Of a stretch of 64,000 nucleotides of DNA, positions 19,751 to 29,244 are shown in pieces. The notes under the pieces are model-generated. The model was not told the origin of the DNA. It worked only from the letters and a program-made list of their open reading frames with translations, and did not search any database. Numbering within the stretch: position 1 is the stretch's first letter; every line of letters begins with the position of its first letter. The position numbers and the translations under genes are program-made. This DNA comes from an uncultured Sutterella sp. (GTDB lineage: Bacteria > Pseudomonadota > Gammaproteobacteria > Burkholderiales > Burkholderiaceae_F), in assembly GCA_900552545.1 (NCBI GenBank), contig USAL01000001.1, forward strand, positions 1-64,000. Reading direction: 5' to 3'.

Positions 19751-20210
19751 CCCTTTTGTTTCCTTTGACAACTTCTTTAAGTTTGATTACTCAAACTCGT
19801 TTTCTAGGGTATTCGTTCCACTCGGTATCTGATCGGACTGATTGCTGTTTGTTTATGAAATTCAATTTCAAATTCTCAGCCCGCCGGCATCGTTCCCGGC
19901 GCTCTTGATGAGTCTTGCAAATTCTGCGACCTGCGGTCAAGCGGTTGACTCTGAATTTGCACCGGCCTCGGTGAAAGACTCCCATATCAGGATTCTTTCA
20001 GAACGAAACCCGTACGAAGCAACCGAAGAGCCGTCTTTTTGAAAAAAGCGCTTGACGTTCACGAAAACATCGCAAGTTTTCTCGATTTTCTCAAATCCAG
20101 CAGCGAGAAAATTTTCCTCAGTGATGTTTTCCACAGAAAAACGCAGTTTTCAACATTTTTTCCACAGAAATCACAAAAATTCAACAGCGCGATAAAACGC
20201 CTCGAGGTGA
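19751..20210. promoter_or_regulatory. parA upstream region with palindrome and DnaA-like boxes
   Basis: This is an AT-rich 460-base spacer with no credible gene. AGTTTGA-TTAC-TCAAACT (19780-19797) is a 7-bp dyad 30 bases before parA and could be an operator for autoregulation. TTTTCCACA, one mismatch from a DnaA box, occurs twice, at 20127-20135 and 20158-20166, each followed by GAAA. Confidence 0.5.
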
Positions 20211-20864
20211 TCAAGTACCAGAAAGATTTTTCTTGAGGGCAATTAAATGACGCTCCACTTTCATGTTTTCGACGGTGAAAACCGTCGAAATCGACACGTT
20301 TTGCGGAAGCGCATCCACCTCTTCCTGCGGAAATTTGCCTTTCATCGCCAACCATACTCCGCCTGGAGCAAGAAGATGCTCCGTCAAGTGAATCATGTCG
20401 GACAACGAGGCAAACGCCCGACTGGTGATGACATCGAATGTCCGGTCCTTGATCTGTTCGACGCGCGTGTGCTCCGCCTTGATGTTTTTCAGGCGAAGCA
20501 TGGAAATCGCCTGCCGCTGAAAAATCGTCTTTTTCTGCACGGCATCAACCATGGTGATTTCGAGTTCCGGCCGAACGATGGCAAGCGGAATGGCGGGAAG
20601 GCCGCCGCCGCTGCCGACATCGAGCACCGTCTTGCTGCCGTTAAGCAGGTCGCCCGAGCATTTGGCCAAGGCAAGCGAATCCACCAGATGAAGATCAAGC
20701 ACATCCTTCGGGCTCGTGATGCTCGTGAGGTTGTAGCTTGCATTCCATTTGATCAAAAGATCTGCAAAGCGCGAAAGCTTTTGCGCCTGATCTTCAGTGA
20801 GCTCCATAGCAAGCAGTTCCATTGCCCGCTTCTGGATGCTCGCAGCATCTAAAGATTGCATCAT
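20211..20864 (-). CDS. rsmG: 16S rRNA G527 methyltransferase RsmG
   Basis: RsmG (GidB) makes m7G at position 527 of 16S rRNA. The 217-residue protein has the SAM-binding [28 protein letters not shown] and the conserved ITSRAFASL. The start ATG overlaps the mnmG stop (ATGA), with AAGGA upstream, so translation is coupled to mnmG. Loss of RsmG gives low-level streptomycin resistance in other bacteria. Confidence 0.96.
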   Translation of the reverse strand: MMQSLDAASIQKRAMELLAMELTEDQAQKLSRFADLLIKWNASYNLTSITSPKDVLDLHLVDSLALAKCSGDLLNGSKTVLDVGSGGGLPAIPLAIVRPELEITMVDAVQKKTIFQRQAISMLRLKNIKAEHTRVEQIKDRTFDVITSRAFASLSDMIHLTEHLLAPGGVWLAMKGKFPQEEVDALPQNVSISTVFTVENMKVERHLIALKKNLSGT

Positions 20865-22771
20865 GACGATTCCTTCCCCCACTTCAAACGCTTCAAGTGG
20901 ATCAGAAGCAGAGAAATCGCAGCAGGCGTCACACCGGAAATGCGTCCGGCCTGTCCGAGCGTTTCAGGACGAATCTGCTTTAACTTCTGCCGCACCTCAA
21001 AGGAGAGACCGACCACCTTGTCGTAGTCGATGTCCTCGGGAATGCGCATCGTCTCATGCGCGCGCGTTTTTTCGACCTCTTCCTTCTGGCGTTCAATGTA
21101 GCCCTGATACTTGAGCGCGATCTCAACCTGTTCAATCTGCATTGGATCCGTCAGATGCTCAGGACTGACAAGCGAGTCGTCGGTCTTTGCAAGCGTCACC
21201 AGATCGTCGTACTTCACACCAGGACGAGACAAAAGCGCCGACAAGTTGTATTCACGCTCAATCGACGTACCGAGCACGCGGTCGGCTTCACCGGCCTTGA
21301 GAAGGCTCGGATTGACCCAGGTGCTCTTCAAGCGCTGCAGCTCTCTTTCGACGGATTCCTTCTTATTGCAGAAGCGCGCCCATTTTTCTTCCGGCAGCGC
21401 ACCGAGGCGATGCGCGAGTTCAGCCAGGCGAACATCCGCATTGTCTTCACGCAGGCTCAGACGATATTCCGCACGGCTTGTGAACATACGGTACGGCTCG
21501 GTCACACCGCGCGTCGTCAAATCGTCAACCATGACGCCGATGTAGGCTTCATTGCGGCGCGGCTTCCATTCTTCACGGCCCAGAACGCGAGACGCAGCAT
21601 TGATGCCGGCAAGCAGCCCCTGAGCCGCCGCCTCTTCATAGCCGGTCGTGCCATTAATCTGTCCGGCGAAATAAAGATTCTTCAAACGCTTCGTTTCGAA
21701 GGTGCTCTTCAATTCGCGCGGATCGTAAAAGTCGTACTCAATGGCATAACCCGGACGAAGCAGATGTGCATGCTCCAATCCAGGAATGCAATGAATCATG
21801 TCGAGCTGCACATCAAACGGAAGCGACGTTGAAATACCGTTCGGATAGAACTCGTTGGTGTCGAGACCTTCGGGCTCCAAGAAGACATGGTGGCTCGTCT
21901 TATCCTTGAAGCGCTGCACCTTGTCTTCGATCGACGGGCAGTAGCGCGGACCCACGCCTTCAATAATGCCGGAGTACATGGGCGAGCGATCCAGATTCGC
22001 ACGAATGATGTCGTGCATGCGCTCGTTCGTATAAGTAATCCAGCAAGGCACCTGACGCGGATGCTCGATGCCAGGCGCCATCAAGGAGAACGACGGAACA
22101 GGATCCAGATCGCCCGGCTGCTCCTTGCACTTGCTGAAGTCAATCGAGCGGCCGTCGATACGAGCAGGCGTTCCGGTCTTCAATCGACCCTTGGGTAGCC
22201 CCAACTCAATCAGACGCTGTGCAAGAGAAATCGAAGGCGGATCGCCGGCGCGGCCGGCCGAGTAATGTTCAAGACCAATATGCACCAGACCGTTCAAGAA
22301 CGTTCCTGAGCAAATCACAACAGTCTTGGACTGAAACCGAATTCCCGTCTTCGTCACCACGCCGCAGACGGTCTCGCCTTCAACAATCAGATCGTCGACC
22401 GCCTGCTGGAAGATCCACAGGTTCGGCTGCGTCTCAATGCAGCGGCGCATCTCAACGCGATACAGGTTGCGGTCAATCTGCGCACGGGTGGCTCGCACCG
22501 CCGGGCCCTTGGACCCGTTCAGTACTCTGAACTGGATGCCGGCGCGATCCGTGACGATGCCCATTGCGCCGCCCATCGCATCGACTTCCTTGACAAGGTG
22601 TCCCTTGCCGATACCACCGATGGACGGATTGCAGGAGAGCTGGCCAATCGTCTCGACATTGTGGGTGATCAGCAAGGTCTTGGCACCCATACGTGCGGCG
22701 ACCAAGCAAGCTTCCGCACCAGCGTGACCGCACCCAACAACGATTACATCAAATACTTCTGGATAGTTCAT
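20861..22771 (-). CDS. mnmG: tRNA uridine modification enzyme MnmG
   Basis: MnmG (GidA) works with MnmE to install carboxymethylaminomethyl groups on U34 of tRNAs. The 636-residue FAD enzyme has a dinucleotide motif GCGHAGAEA at 13-21, the [15 protein letters not shown] block and the C-terminal helical domain that docks MnmE. The start [13 protein letters not shown] at 22771 is preceded within a few bases by the first parS site, which thus lies in its leader or promoter. Confidence 0.98.
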   Translation of the reverse strand: MNYPEVFDVIVVGCGHAGAEACLVAARMGAKTLLITHNVETIGQLSCNPSIGGIGKGHLVKEVDAMGGAMGIVTDRAGIQFRVLNGSKGPAVRATRAQIDRNLYRVEMRRCIETQPNLWIFQQAVDDLIVEGETVCGVVTKTGIRFQSKTVVICSGTFLNGLVHIGLEHYSAGRAGDPPSISLAQRLIELGLPKGRLKTGTPARIDGRSIDFSKCKEQPGDLDPVPSFSLMAPGIEHPRQVPCWITYTNERMHDIIRANLDRSPMYSGIIEGVGPRYCPSIEDKVQRFKDKTSHHVFLEPEGLDTNEFYPNGISTSLPFDVQLDMIHCIPGLEHAHLLRPGYAIEYDFYDPRELKSTFETKRLKNLYFAGQINGTTGYEEAAAQGLLAGINAASRVLGREEWKPRRNEAYIGVMVDDLTTRGVTEPYRMFTSRAEYRLSLREDNADVRLAELAHRLGALPEEKWARFCNKKESVERELQRLKSTWVNPSLLKAGEADRVLGTSIEREYNLSALLSRPGVKYDDLVTLAKTDDSLVSPEHLTDPMQIEQVEIALKYQGYIERQKEEVEKTRAHETMRIPEDIDYDKVVGLSFEVRQKLKQIRPETLGQAGRISGVTPAAISLLLIHLKRLKWGKESS

Positions 22772-22774
22772 GAT

Positions 22775-23221
22775 TGTTCCACGTGGAACATTCGTAGCAA
22801 ATATCTTTTCCCAACAGCAGATGTTCCACGTGGAACATTCCGGTATGCAAGTGCCGTTGTGTTTCACAACGGCCGCCGGGTAGCTTGTGTTGCTGGGAGA
22901 AGATACGGCTGGGGATTCCCTTCAATGTTCCACGTGGAACATTCGACAGCCTTACAAGTCCATCTCACAAGGCGGCATCCACTAGGAACATTGTTCGAAA
23001 AATATACAAATACGGGAAGGGCGGCGGGGCAATGTTCCACGTGGAACATTCGAATCCACGTGTCCGAAACAGCCGGGCCATTCCGCCCGAGGACAGCATC
23101 CGACTCGGAGCGCCCTGATTCCCGTGATGATCATGCAATGTTCCACGTGGAACATCACCCTCTGATACTGAATCAGTACGGCGGCCAACGCCGCCAAGAA
23201 GACGATGTTCCACGTGGAACA
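22775..23221. repeat. parS cluster: six identical sites
   Basis: The palindrome TGTTCCACGTGGAACA occurs, perfect each time, at 22775-22790, 22822-22837, 22926-22941, 23033-23048, 23139-23154 and 23206-23221. It matches ParB-binding parS sites of other proteobacteria. Start-to-start distances are 47, 104, 107, 106 and 67 bases. The cluster sits upstream of mnmG-rsmG-parA-parB, about 7 kb from oriC, as expected for a bacterial centromere. Confidence 0.95.
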
Positions 23222-23951
23222 ATTCATGCTGGATCAGTGCAGTATATCAATCCGCGTATCCATCAGAAGCGCAGACAAACTGTTTATTTCGCCGTGTCTT
23301 TATACAAGTCAAAGTACTCAGCAAGGCGAGGAAGGCTGCGTAAATTTTATTAAGTATGCAGAAATAAATACTGTCGTTTTATTGTTTTAATTTAGCTACA
23401 AAATATACACTTTTACCAACTTATCCTCGCATGCCCGATTGGTGCGCTCAGCCGGCACCTTGCCGTCACGCCATCAAAGTCGCCTCATGAGGCAGGGGGA
23501 ACCATCCTTGATAGCAGCGAAAATCCCAACACCAACGAACCACCGAGGTTCGCACCGATTCATCACGTCCCCTTCTCCGACATCACCAGCATCCTCGGTT
23601 ACCAGATGAAACAAGAAGGTGCACCACGCCTCGTTTTTTAAGTCGTGAGCCGAATATCCGGCCGCTTGGGACTAGATGCCCGCGCATTCAACACGCTGCA
23701 GTCGCTGTAAAAAGTGTTTGTAAGAAGCAGTCGCCTCAAGCTTGTCACTGTCGCAGAGATTAAAGGTGCGTAATTTTTACGCTTTCTAGACCGGATACTC
23801 CGAGCACTCTCAGTTATCGCGAAGTGTTCGATTTTTGTTGCTAAAAGATTGATCGCTCAAACAAATTATGAAGGCAATCAAATTTTTAATGGCAGGTGCG
23901 TTCAAGTCATCGGTTTTCTCGAGGAGCCTTCATGAACGTCAGAATGCGTAA

Positions 23952-23981
23952 AGGGGAATGTTTCACGTGAAACATTCCCCT
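23952..23981. repeat. Seventh parS inside a 30-bp palindrome
   Basis: TGTTTCACGTGAAACA (23959-23974) is the canonical parS form, differing from the other six at two symmetric positions. Seven more bases pair on each side (AGGGGAA/TTCCCCT), giving a perfect 30-bp palindrome. It lies 50 bases past the mnmE stop and could also fold as a terminator hairpin, followed by TTTACG on the minus strand. Confidence 0.85.
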
Positions 23982-24031
23982 ATTTACAGTTGCTGCTCAA
24001 TCGCTGGTCGGTCGATACAGAAATTGCCCGC

Positions 24032-25420
24032 CTACTTCCCAATGCAGAACTTGGAGAAGATCATGCCCAGCAGATCATCGGCCACGGTTTCTCCGACAAT
24101 CTCTCCCAACGCCTGACCGGCAAGCCGCAGTTCCTCGGCAGCGATCTCAAGTCCGATGCGGACACCGACGCCGCCGCGAATCGCGTTGACATGCTCAAGC
24201 GCGCGGGCGATGCATTCAAGGTGGCGCGTTCTGGCAAGGAACTCGCCCTGGACCTCGCCGCTCATGCCGGCAATCTTCTTGAGCTTTTCGATCAGGACGT
24301 CCATGCCCTTTCCCGTGCGGGCGGAGATGGCAATGACGCCATCATCACCCGCTGCAGCAGCGGAGCTTTCGACGAGATCCACCTTGTTCATCACCCGGAC
24401 AAAGATAATGCCCTCGCGAAGGCGCGGACGAATGAGTTCCATCGCCTCCTGTTCGCCCGCCTGATCCTTCTGATCCGCGCTCGTCAGGTGCACGACGACG
24501 TCGGCGTTTTCCACGGCCTTGAGCGTGCGCTCAATGCCGATCTGCTCGACCTTATCCTCGGTGTGCCGCACGCCGGCGGTATCGATCAGATTCATGGAGA
24601 AGCCGTCGAGATTGATCATGTGATCGATCTTGTCGCGGGTCGTTCCGGCGATGTCGGTCACGATGGCGACGTCCTCACGGGCAAGCGCATTCATCAACGA
24701 GCTCTTGCCCACGTTAGGGGAGCCGACGAGCACCACGGTCAGACCGTCGCGCAGCACCTTGCCGCGCATGGCATTTCTAGAAAGCGCCTCAAGCTCTCCG
24801 GCAATGACGTCCACGCGTTCATTGACGTGCCCGTCTTCAATGAAGTCGACCTCCTCCTCAGGGAAGTCGATGGTGGCTTCAATATAGGCACGCAGCTCCA
24901 GCAGATCCTGATTGATCCGGTGCACCTCGTGCGAGAACGCACCCTGCATTGAACGCGCCGCCGCACGCGCGGCAGCCTGGCTCGAGGCTTCAATGAGGTC
25001 GGCCACAGCCTCAGCCTGCACGAGGTCCATGCGGCCGTTGAGGAAGGCACGCTCGGAAAACTCTCCGGGCTGCGCCTGCCGCAGTCTAAGATCTGCGCCC
25101 ACTTCCATGCAGCGATCGATGATCATCTGCAGCACGGCCGGACCGCCGTGCGCCTGGATTTCCACCACGCTTTCTCCGGTGTAGCTGGCCGGTGCCGGGA
25201 AGTGAAGCACGATCGTGCGGTCGATCAGCGAGCCCTGCGCATCGTTCAGCGCAAAGAGATGGGCGTGACGCGGCTCAACTTTTTTTCCCGGGAAAAGCCG
25301 CTCGAGCATCCCGGTCATTTTTTCCGGCGCTCCGGAAAGCCGAATGATGCCGATTCCGCCGAATCCAGCCGCGCTTGCGCGGGCAATGATCGGATCCTTG
25401 TCCGTATAAACCGTACTCAT
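24032..25420 (-). CDS. mnmE: tRNA modification GTPase MnmE
   Basis: MnmE partners MnmG in modifying wobble uridine of tRNA. The 462-residue protein has the N-terminal tetrahydrofolate-binding domain (GFGGIGIIRLSG), a helical domain, an inserted G domain with P-loop GSPNVGKSS and DIAGTTRD, and the C-terminal FCIGK with the catalytic cysteine. It is usually the next gene after yidC in the rpmH operon; here a divergent small gene and 720 bases separate them. Confidence 0.98.
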   Translation of the reverse strand: MSTVYTDKDPIIARASAAGFGGIGIIRLSGAPEKMTGMLERLFPGKKVEPRHAHLFALNDAQGSLIDRTIVLHFPAPASYTGESVVEIQAHGGPAVLQMIIDRCMEVGADLRLRQAQPGEFSERAFLNGRMDLVQAEAVADLIEASSQAAARAAARSMQGAFSHEVHRINQDLLELRAYIEATIDFPEEEVDFIEDGHVNERVDVIAGELEALSRNAMRGKVLRDGLTVVLVGSPNVGKSSLMNALAREDVAIVTDIAGTTRDKIDHMINLDGFSMNLIDTAGVRHTEDKVEQIGIERTLKAVENADVVVHLTSADQKDQAGEQEAMELIRPRLREGIIFVRVMNKVDLVESSAAAAGDDGVIAISARTGKGMDVLIEKLKKIAGMSGEVQGEFLARTRHLECIARALEHVNAIRGGVGVRIGLEIAAEELRLAGQALGEIVGETVADDLLGMIFSKFCIGK

Positions 25421-26140
25421 CTTGCGTCCTAAATCAATTCATTCTCATTTGATAAATCAAACTCTTTAATGAAAGTTTCTTTTGCCGCTCAAATAATTTT
25501 GATGCTGTTCATTGAAAACAAAGAAATTTTTAGTGTTTGATTTATCAAATAATCTCAAGGGTCGCGCTAAGGAAAGACATCTGTTGCCTCCTTCATTTTT
25601 CCTCGATTCTTTTGTCGGCAGTGCCGTTCATGAACCGCAGCAAAGCCATGTCGAGATCGCCGGAGCTCTGTGCGTTTTCAACAAGCACTCTCTCGTGCCG
25701 CTATTTTGTAGAAACCTTGCGCGCTTTGCTTGCTGCCCGTCGCCGGGAATACGGCAGGCAGCATGAGGCGAGATGAGAAAGCGCACCACAGGCGAAGCGA
25801 GAAAATGCACCGCGCCCAACAACGCCCATCCCGGCCTCAAGAGGGTCAACTAATTTTGACTCAGGACGGGGGCAAATAATTTTGACCCCGATGTACACCT
25901 GCAAGCCCTTGCAGACGTTTCACGGAGCCGCATGACGCCCTCCTGCCGTCGACGGCATCCTCCTGCCCATGATCGCCATCGATGGCCCCCAAACGACCTT
26001 GGATCGCCTCTGACGGCCTTTGACGACCATTAGCGGCGTTGTATGATCATGAGGCACTCTGCACCGCTTCCTCAACCAACCGGCAACGCTCGTAAAGCCC
26101 CGACCGGCCCCAAGCAACATCTAAGGAAACGTTACAACCA
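25421..26140. other. 720-base spacer with operator-like repeats and an IS-like relic
   Basis: There is no supported gene; the 79-84-codon frames have no family features. An ATTTGATAAATCAAAC word (25456-25471) recurs inverted near 25538-25553, flanking the likely mnmE promoter. At 25843-25889 two related GTCAAAATTA(T/G)TTG units resemble the tandem end repeats of IS21-type elements. A GCCGTCGACGGC palindrome is at 25945-25956. Confidence 0.5.
25843..25889. mobile_element. Relic of an IS21-like end (tentative)
   Basis: Read on the minus strand, GTCAAAATTATTTGCCCCC and GTCAAAATTAGTTGACCC form two tandem related units about 25 bases apart. IS21-family elements carry such repeated GTCAAaTTTT-type transposase sites at their ends. 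No transposase gene is present, so this would be a solitary remnant. Confidence 0.35.
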
Positions 26141-26449
26141 ATGAGCCTTCCCACCAAACGAAATACCTTCTTCGGCGCCGCGCTTCTCGGCGCGTGTCTC
26201 GCGGTCGTCGCCTCGGTTCCTGCAGCGGCCTTTCTTGCCGCCGCCTTCGGCGACACCTACAACACGCGCGTGCTCATCTATGCAGGGCTGCTGCTGTGGG
26301 CCGTCGTCGGCGCCATCAGCATCTTCGTCCTCACCAAGGATGCCGAGGGCAAGCCGATGGCGATCGGACAGATCCTGCTGTGGTTTGTGAGCGCCTGGCT
26401 CTGGCCGCTTCTGGTCGCCGCGCACCTCTTCGGCCGCAGGAAGGCCTGA
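26141..26449 (+). CDS. Small predicted membrane protein
   Basis: I do not recognise this 102-residue protein. It has three likely membrane helices, at about residues 10-35, 44-65 and 76-97, with a positively charged end (HLFGRRKA). A possible ribosome site AAGGAAA lies 12-13 bases upstream of the ATG. It is read opposite to its neighbours, yidC and mnmE, and is followed by a strong terminator. Codon use looks like the surrounding genes, which supports a real gene. Confidence 0.7.
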   Translation: MSLPTKRNTFFGAALLGACLAVVASVPAAAFLAAAFGDTYNTRVLIYAGLLLWAVVGAISIFVLTKDAEGKPMAIGQILLWFVSAWLWPLLVAAHLFGRRKA

Positions 26450-26585
26450 GGCACGAGCCCAGACACCAAAGCCCTATCAAGAACCCATCAAGTCCCCATG
26501 AGCCCCTTCTAGGCATCTTCCAGGCGGCTTTCTGGAGGCATCAGGACAAGAGTCCAACGGGCTTCAACCCTACAAAATACCCCAC

Positions 26586-26627
26586 AAAAAAAGGAGACCT
26601 GCAAGCGTTTGCAGAGTCTCCTTTTTC
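26586..26627. terminator. Bidirectional terminator between small gene and yidC
   Basis: AAAAAGGAGAC (26588-26598) pairs with GTCTCCTTTTT (26616-26626), with TGCAA/TTGCA pairing inside. A and T tracts on both flanks serve both convergent genes. Confidence 0.88.
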
Positions 26628-26669
26628 GTGCGCCGCTTCCGGATGTCTCCGGAAGCTCGGGCGGCTTTT

Positions 26670-28406
26670 TTAGTGGTTGGCAGCGCTCATTCTTCTGGCG
26701 CGCTCCTCGGCAATCTTCTTGTTGACGTACCACTGCTGCAGGATCGAGAGCACGTTGTTCGTCAGCCAGTAGAGAACCAGACCGGAAGCGAAGAAGAAGA
26801 ACATCACGCCGAAGACTAGGGGCATGAGAACCATCATGCGGGCCTGCATGGCATCAGCGGGCTTCGGATTGAGCTTGATCTGCAGGAACATCGTCAGCAT
26901 CATGATCGCCGGCAGGATGAACCAGGGATCAGGCGAGGCAAGATCCGTGACCCAGCCGATCCAGGCCGAGCCTCTGAGCTCCACGCTCGCGAGCAGCGCC
27001 CAGTACAGGGCGAGGAAGACCGGGATCTGCCGCAGGATCGGCAGGCAGCCGCCCACAGGATTGATCTTCTCCTTGCGGTAGAGCTCCATCATAGCCTGCT
27101 GATAGCGCTGCTTGTCTTCGCCGTACTGCTCCTGAAGCGCCTTCATGCGCGGACCGATTTCCTTCATGCGGGCCATCGACTTGTAGCCGGCAGCCGAGAT
27201 CGGGTAGAGGATCGCCTTCACCAAGCAGGTGAGCAGAACGATCGACCAGCCCCAGTTGCCCACAAGACCGTAGAGGAAGTACAGCACCGAGTAGATCGGC
27301 TTGGCGAGGAACGTGAGCCACCCGTAGTCGACCACAAGCTCGAGGCCGTCGGCGAGGTACTGCAGACGCTGCTGGTCCTGCGGGCCGATGTAGAGCAGAG
27401 CGGAAGCGGTCGCGCTCTGCTTGGGCTCGATCGTGCCGAGACGCTGGATGGAGCCCACGGCAAACAGGTTCTTGTCGAGCTTGGTCGTGTAGAACTCGCG
27501 CTCGCGCTTGCTCGTGTCGCCCTTGGCGTCCGTCCAGGCGGTAATGAAGTAGTGCTGGATCATCGCCACCCAGCCGTTGTCGGCCTTGGTGATGTGATCG
27601 GGCTGATCGCCAATGTCGTCGAAGGGAACCTTCTGGAATTTGTCTTCGCTCGTGTAGATCGCCGGACCGTTGTAGGTGTAGTAGAAAGTGCTTTCGCCTT
27701 CGGGCTTGGCGTCGTCGCGGGTGATCTGGTAGTAGATCGACGGCTTGACGGCGGCCTCGCCGTTGTTGATCACTTCGTTGCGCACGAAGACCGCATAGCG
27801 GCCGTCGGCAAGCTCATAGGTTTTGCGCAGCGTCACCGGCCCCTGCGTGCTTTCAAACGTCGCGGTGGTGAAGTTCACTTCCTTCTTCTGCTCGGCGTCG
27901 AGCTTCTTTTCGACCTTGGTGCCGAGGAACTTGAAGGCGGACTTGTGGTTGGGGAAGTCGCCGCCGATGAGGCCGCTCTGCGCCACGTAGACGTGGTTGG
28001 GCGTGACGTCGAGCATGACGATGTTCTTCAGATGCGGCACCTTGTTGCCCAGGATCAGGCCGGCAAGACCGACATCCGTCCACTCGGCCTGCTGCTGCTC
28101 CTTGAGAAGCTCGGCACGCGTGACGACCGCGCCCTGCTCATCGATGTTGAGCTTGAGCAGGTCGTTGGAGACCTCAATGGGCTTGGAAGCTTGAATCAGG
28201 CCCTTGGCCACAGCTTCGGCACCGCTGCCCTTGTTGTCGGGAACCGCATCCGCACTCGGCTGCGGCTCCTGCGTCTGAGCGGTCTGCGTGGCGCTGCCGC
28301 CGAAAAACGAGGGCTGTCCGTTGTAGACCTGCCAGTTGTCCCACAACATGAAGCAGGCCGCGCACAGGATCACCCACATAAGGGTTCGCTTGAAATCACT
28401 TCCCAT
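26670..28406 (-). CDS. yidC: Membrane protein insertase YidC
   Basis: YidC inserts and folds inner-membrane proteins alone or with SecYEG. The 578-residue protein has an N-terminal anchor helix, a Gln/Ala-rich linker, a large periplasmic domain (about 60-370) and the conserved C-terminal five-helix core containing GWSIVLLTCLVKAILYPIS and NPVGGCLPILRQIPVFLALY. It ends with a basic tail. It is 38 bases downstream of yidD. Confidence 0.97.
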   Translation of the reverse strand: MGSDFKRTLMWVILCAACFMLWDNWQVYNGQPSFFGGSATQTAQTQEPQPSADAVPDNKGSGAEAVAKGLIQASKPIEVSNDLLKLNIDEQGAVVTRAELLKEQQQAEWTDVGLAGLILGNKVPHLKNIVMLDVTPNHVYVAQSGLIGGDFPNHKSAFKFLGTKVEKKLDAEQKKEVNFTTATFESTQGPVTLRKTYELADGRYAVFVRNEVINNGEAAVKPSIYYQITRDDAKPEGESTFYYTYNGPAIYTSEDKFQKVPFDDIGDQPDHITKADNGWVAMIQHYFITAWTDAKGDTSKREREFYTTKLDKNLFAVGSIQRLGTIEPKQSATASALLYIGPQDQQRLQYLADGLELVVDYGWLTFLAKPIYSVLYFLYGLVGNWGWSIVLLTCLVKAILYPISAAGYKSMARMKEIGPRMKALQEQYGEDKQRYQQAMMELYRKEKINPVGGCLPILRQIPVFLALYWALLASVELRGSAWIGWVTDLASPDPWFILPAIMMLTMFLQIKLNPKPADAMQARMMVLMPLVFGVMFFFFASGLVLYWLTNNVLSILQQWYVNKKIAEERARRMSAANH

Positions 28407-28443
28407 AACAGGTCCTGATAAGTGAAATAAAGATCAAAAAAAG

Positions 28444-28734
28444 CTACTGCGAGTGCCCGGCGTCATGATCATGCCGCCAGCACTTCCAGTGAAATTCGTC
28501 CGGTACAGGATCATACCCGTTGCCGCCCAGCGGATGACAACGCAGAAGCCTCATCGTCGTGAGATAGAGCCCCTTGAAAGCTCCATGCCGCTCAAAGGCT
28601 TCGATTGCGTAGTTCGAGCAGGTCGGAATAAAGCGGCACTGCCACCCCGTCCAGCTCGAAAACGTGAGCTGATACAGGCGCACAAGTGCGATGAAGAATT
28701 TCGCCGCGATCGAGCAGACTGGCTTTTTATTCAT
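28444..28734 (-). CDS. yidD: Membrane protein insertion efficiency factor YidD
   Basis: This 96-residue YidD protein is thought to assist YidC-dependent insertion. The family core RFIPTCSNYAIEAFERHG followed by CHPLGGNGYDPVP is intact. Start ATG at 28734 overlaps the rnpA stop by eight bases, so translation is coupled. Confidence 0.95.
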   Translation of the reverse strand: MNKKPVCSIAAKFFIALVRLYQLTFSSWTGWQCRFIPTCSNYAIEAFERHGAFKGLYLTTMRLLRCHPLGGNGYDPVPDEFHWKCWRHDHDAGHSQ

Positions 28735-29227
28735 CGGCAGCGGCGCTCGCCTGCGCAAGAAAGGCGCCGGCGGCGGCATCAAGGCGCTTCTCAAGCGCCT
28801 TCAGGCACAGCGACGCCGAGCGGCGCGCCAGAGCCTTTGCGTCGCCCTCAGTCACTTTGACGCCCGTCGTGCGCAGCGGCGTTCTCCAGCGCAGGCTGAC
28901 GTCGAGACCGACGCCGAGCTGCGAGCAGCGCTCAGCAAGCACGGGCAGGGCGTGCCGGGCCACTTCGCGCAGAATGCGCTTGATAAGGGCGCGGTCCACC
29001 GACAGAGGGACGTTGCGTTTGCCGACCGTAAAACCAAAACGGACGCGACCCGTTTTCAGATGTGCCTGAGCACATAAAGAAACAGAATCACGTCCGAGTC
29101 GGATTACTCCCGGTCCGTCAGATCGCAAAATTGCGCCAAAGTCGTCCGAACTTACGATTCGAGCCGACTTGGGGAACTTGTATCTCGACCGGTCTTGCGT
29201 CACAGTTGCCCTGAGACGTCTTTTCAA
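28727..29227 (-). CDS. rnpA: Ribonuclease P protein component
   Basis: This is the protein subunit of RNase P, which trims the 5' ends of tRNAs with its RNA partner. At 166 residues it is longer than the usual 120-130 because of an Ala-rich tail. The RNA-binding signature SVDRALIKRILREVAR is present, as are the conserved KFPKSARI and RFGFTVGKR segments. It lies 17 bases from rpmH. Confidence 0.95.
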   Translation of the reverse strand: MKRRLRATVTQDRSRYKFPKSARIVSSDDFGAILRSDGPGVIRLGRDSVSLCAQAHLKTGRVRFGFTVGKRNVPLSVDRALIKRILREVARHALPVLAERCSQLGVGLDVSLRWRTPLRTTGVKVTEGDAKALARRSASLCLKALEKRLDAAAGAFLAQASAAADE

Positions 29228-29244
29228 ATCAAAGACGCCGTAAA

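Larger units (their letters stand above)
22772..24031. other. 1.26-kb centromere spacer between mnmG and mnmE
   Basis: This stretch carries seven parS sites and no supported gene. Between sites lie perfect hairpins, GCCGTTGTG/CACAACGGC at 22853-22873 and GGCGGC/GCCGCC at 23180-23195. From 23240 the DNA becomes AT-rich (to about 23420). A start-less open frame of about 85 codons ends at 23641; it is recorded as a finding only. 23650-23940 shows nothing I can name. Confidence 0.65.

Noticed and set aside
22775..23221. CRISPR array
   Set aside because: Repeats are 16-base perfect palindromes with unequal spacers and match parS; no cas genes are nearby.
22864..23390. Short frames containing MFHVEH repeats across the parS array
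   Set aside because: The repeated peptide is simply the parS palindrome translated; the frames occur on both strands and have no gene features.
25456..25471. FNR binding site upstream of mnmE
   Set aside because: The half-sites TTGAT and ATCAA are separated by two bases, not the four required by FNR-type sites.
25512..25776. 84- and 79-codon frames upstream of the small membrane gene
   Set aside because: They overlap each other in different frames, use doubtful starts and show no domain or coding-like composition.
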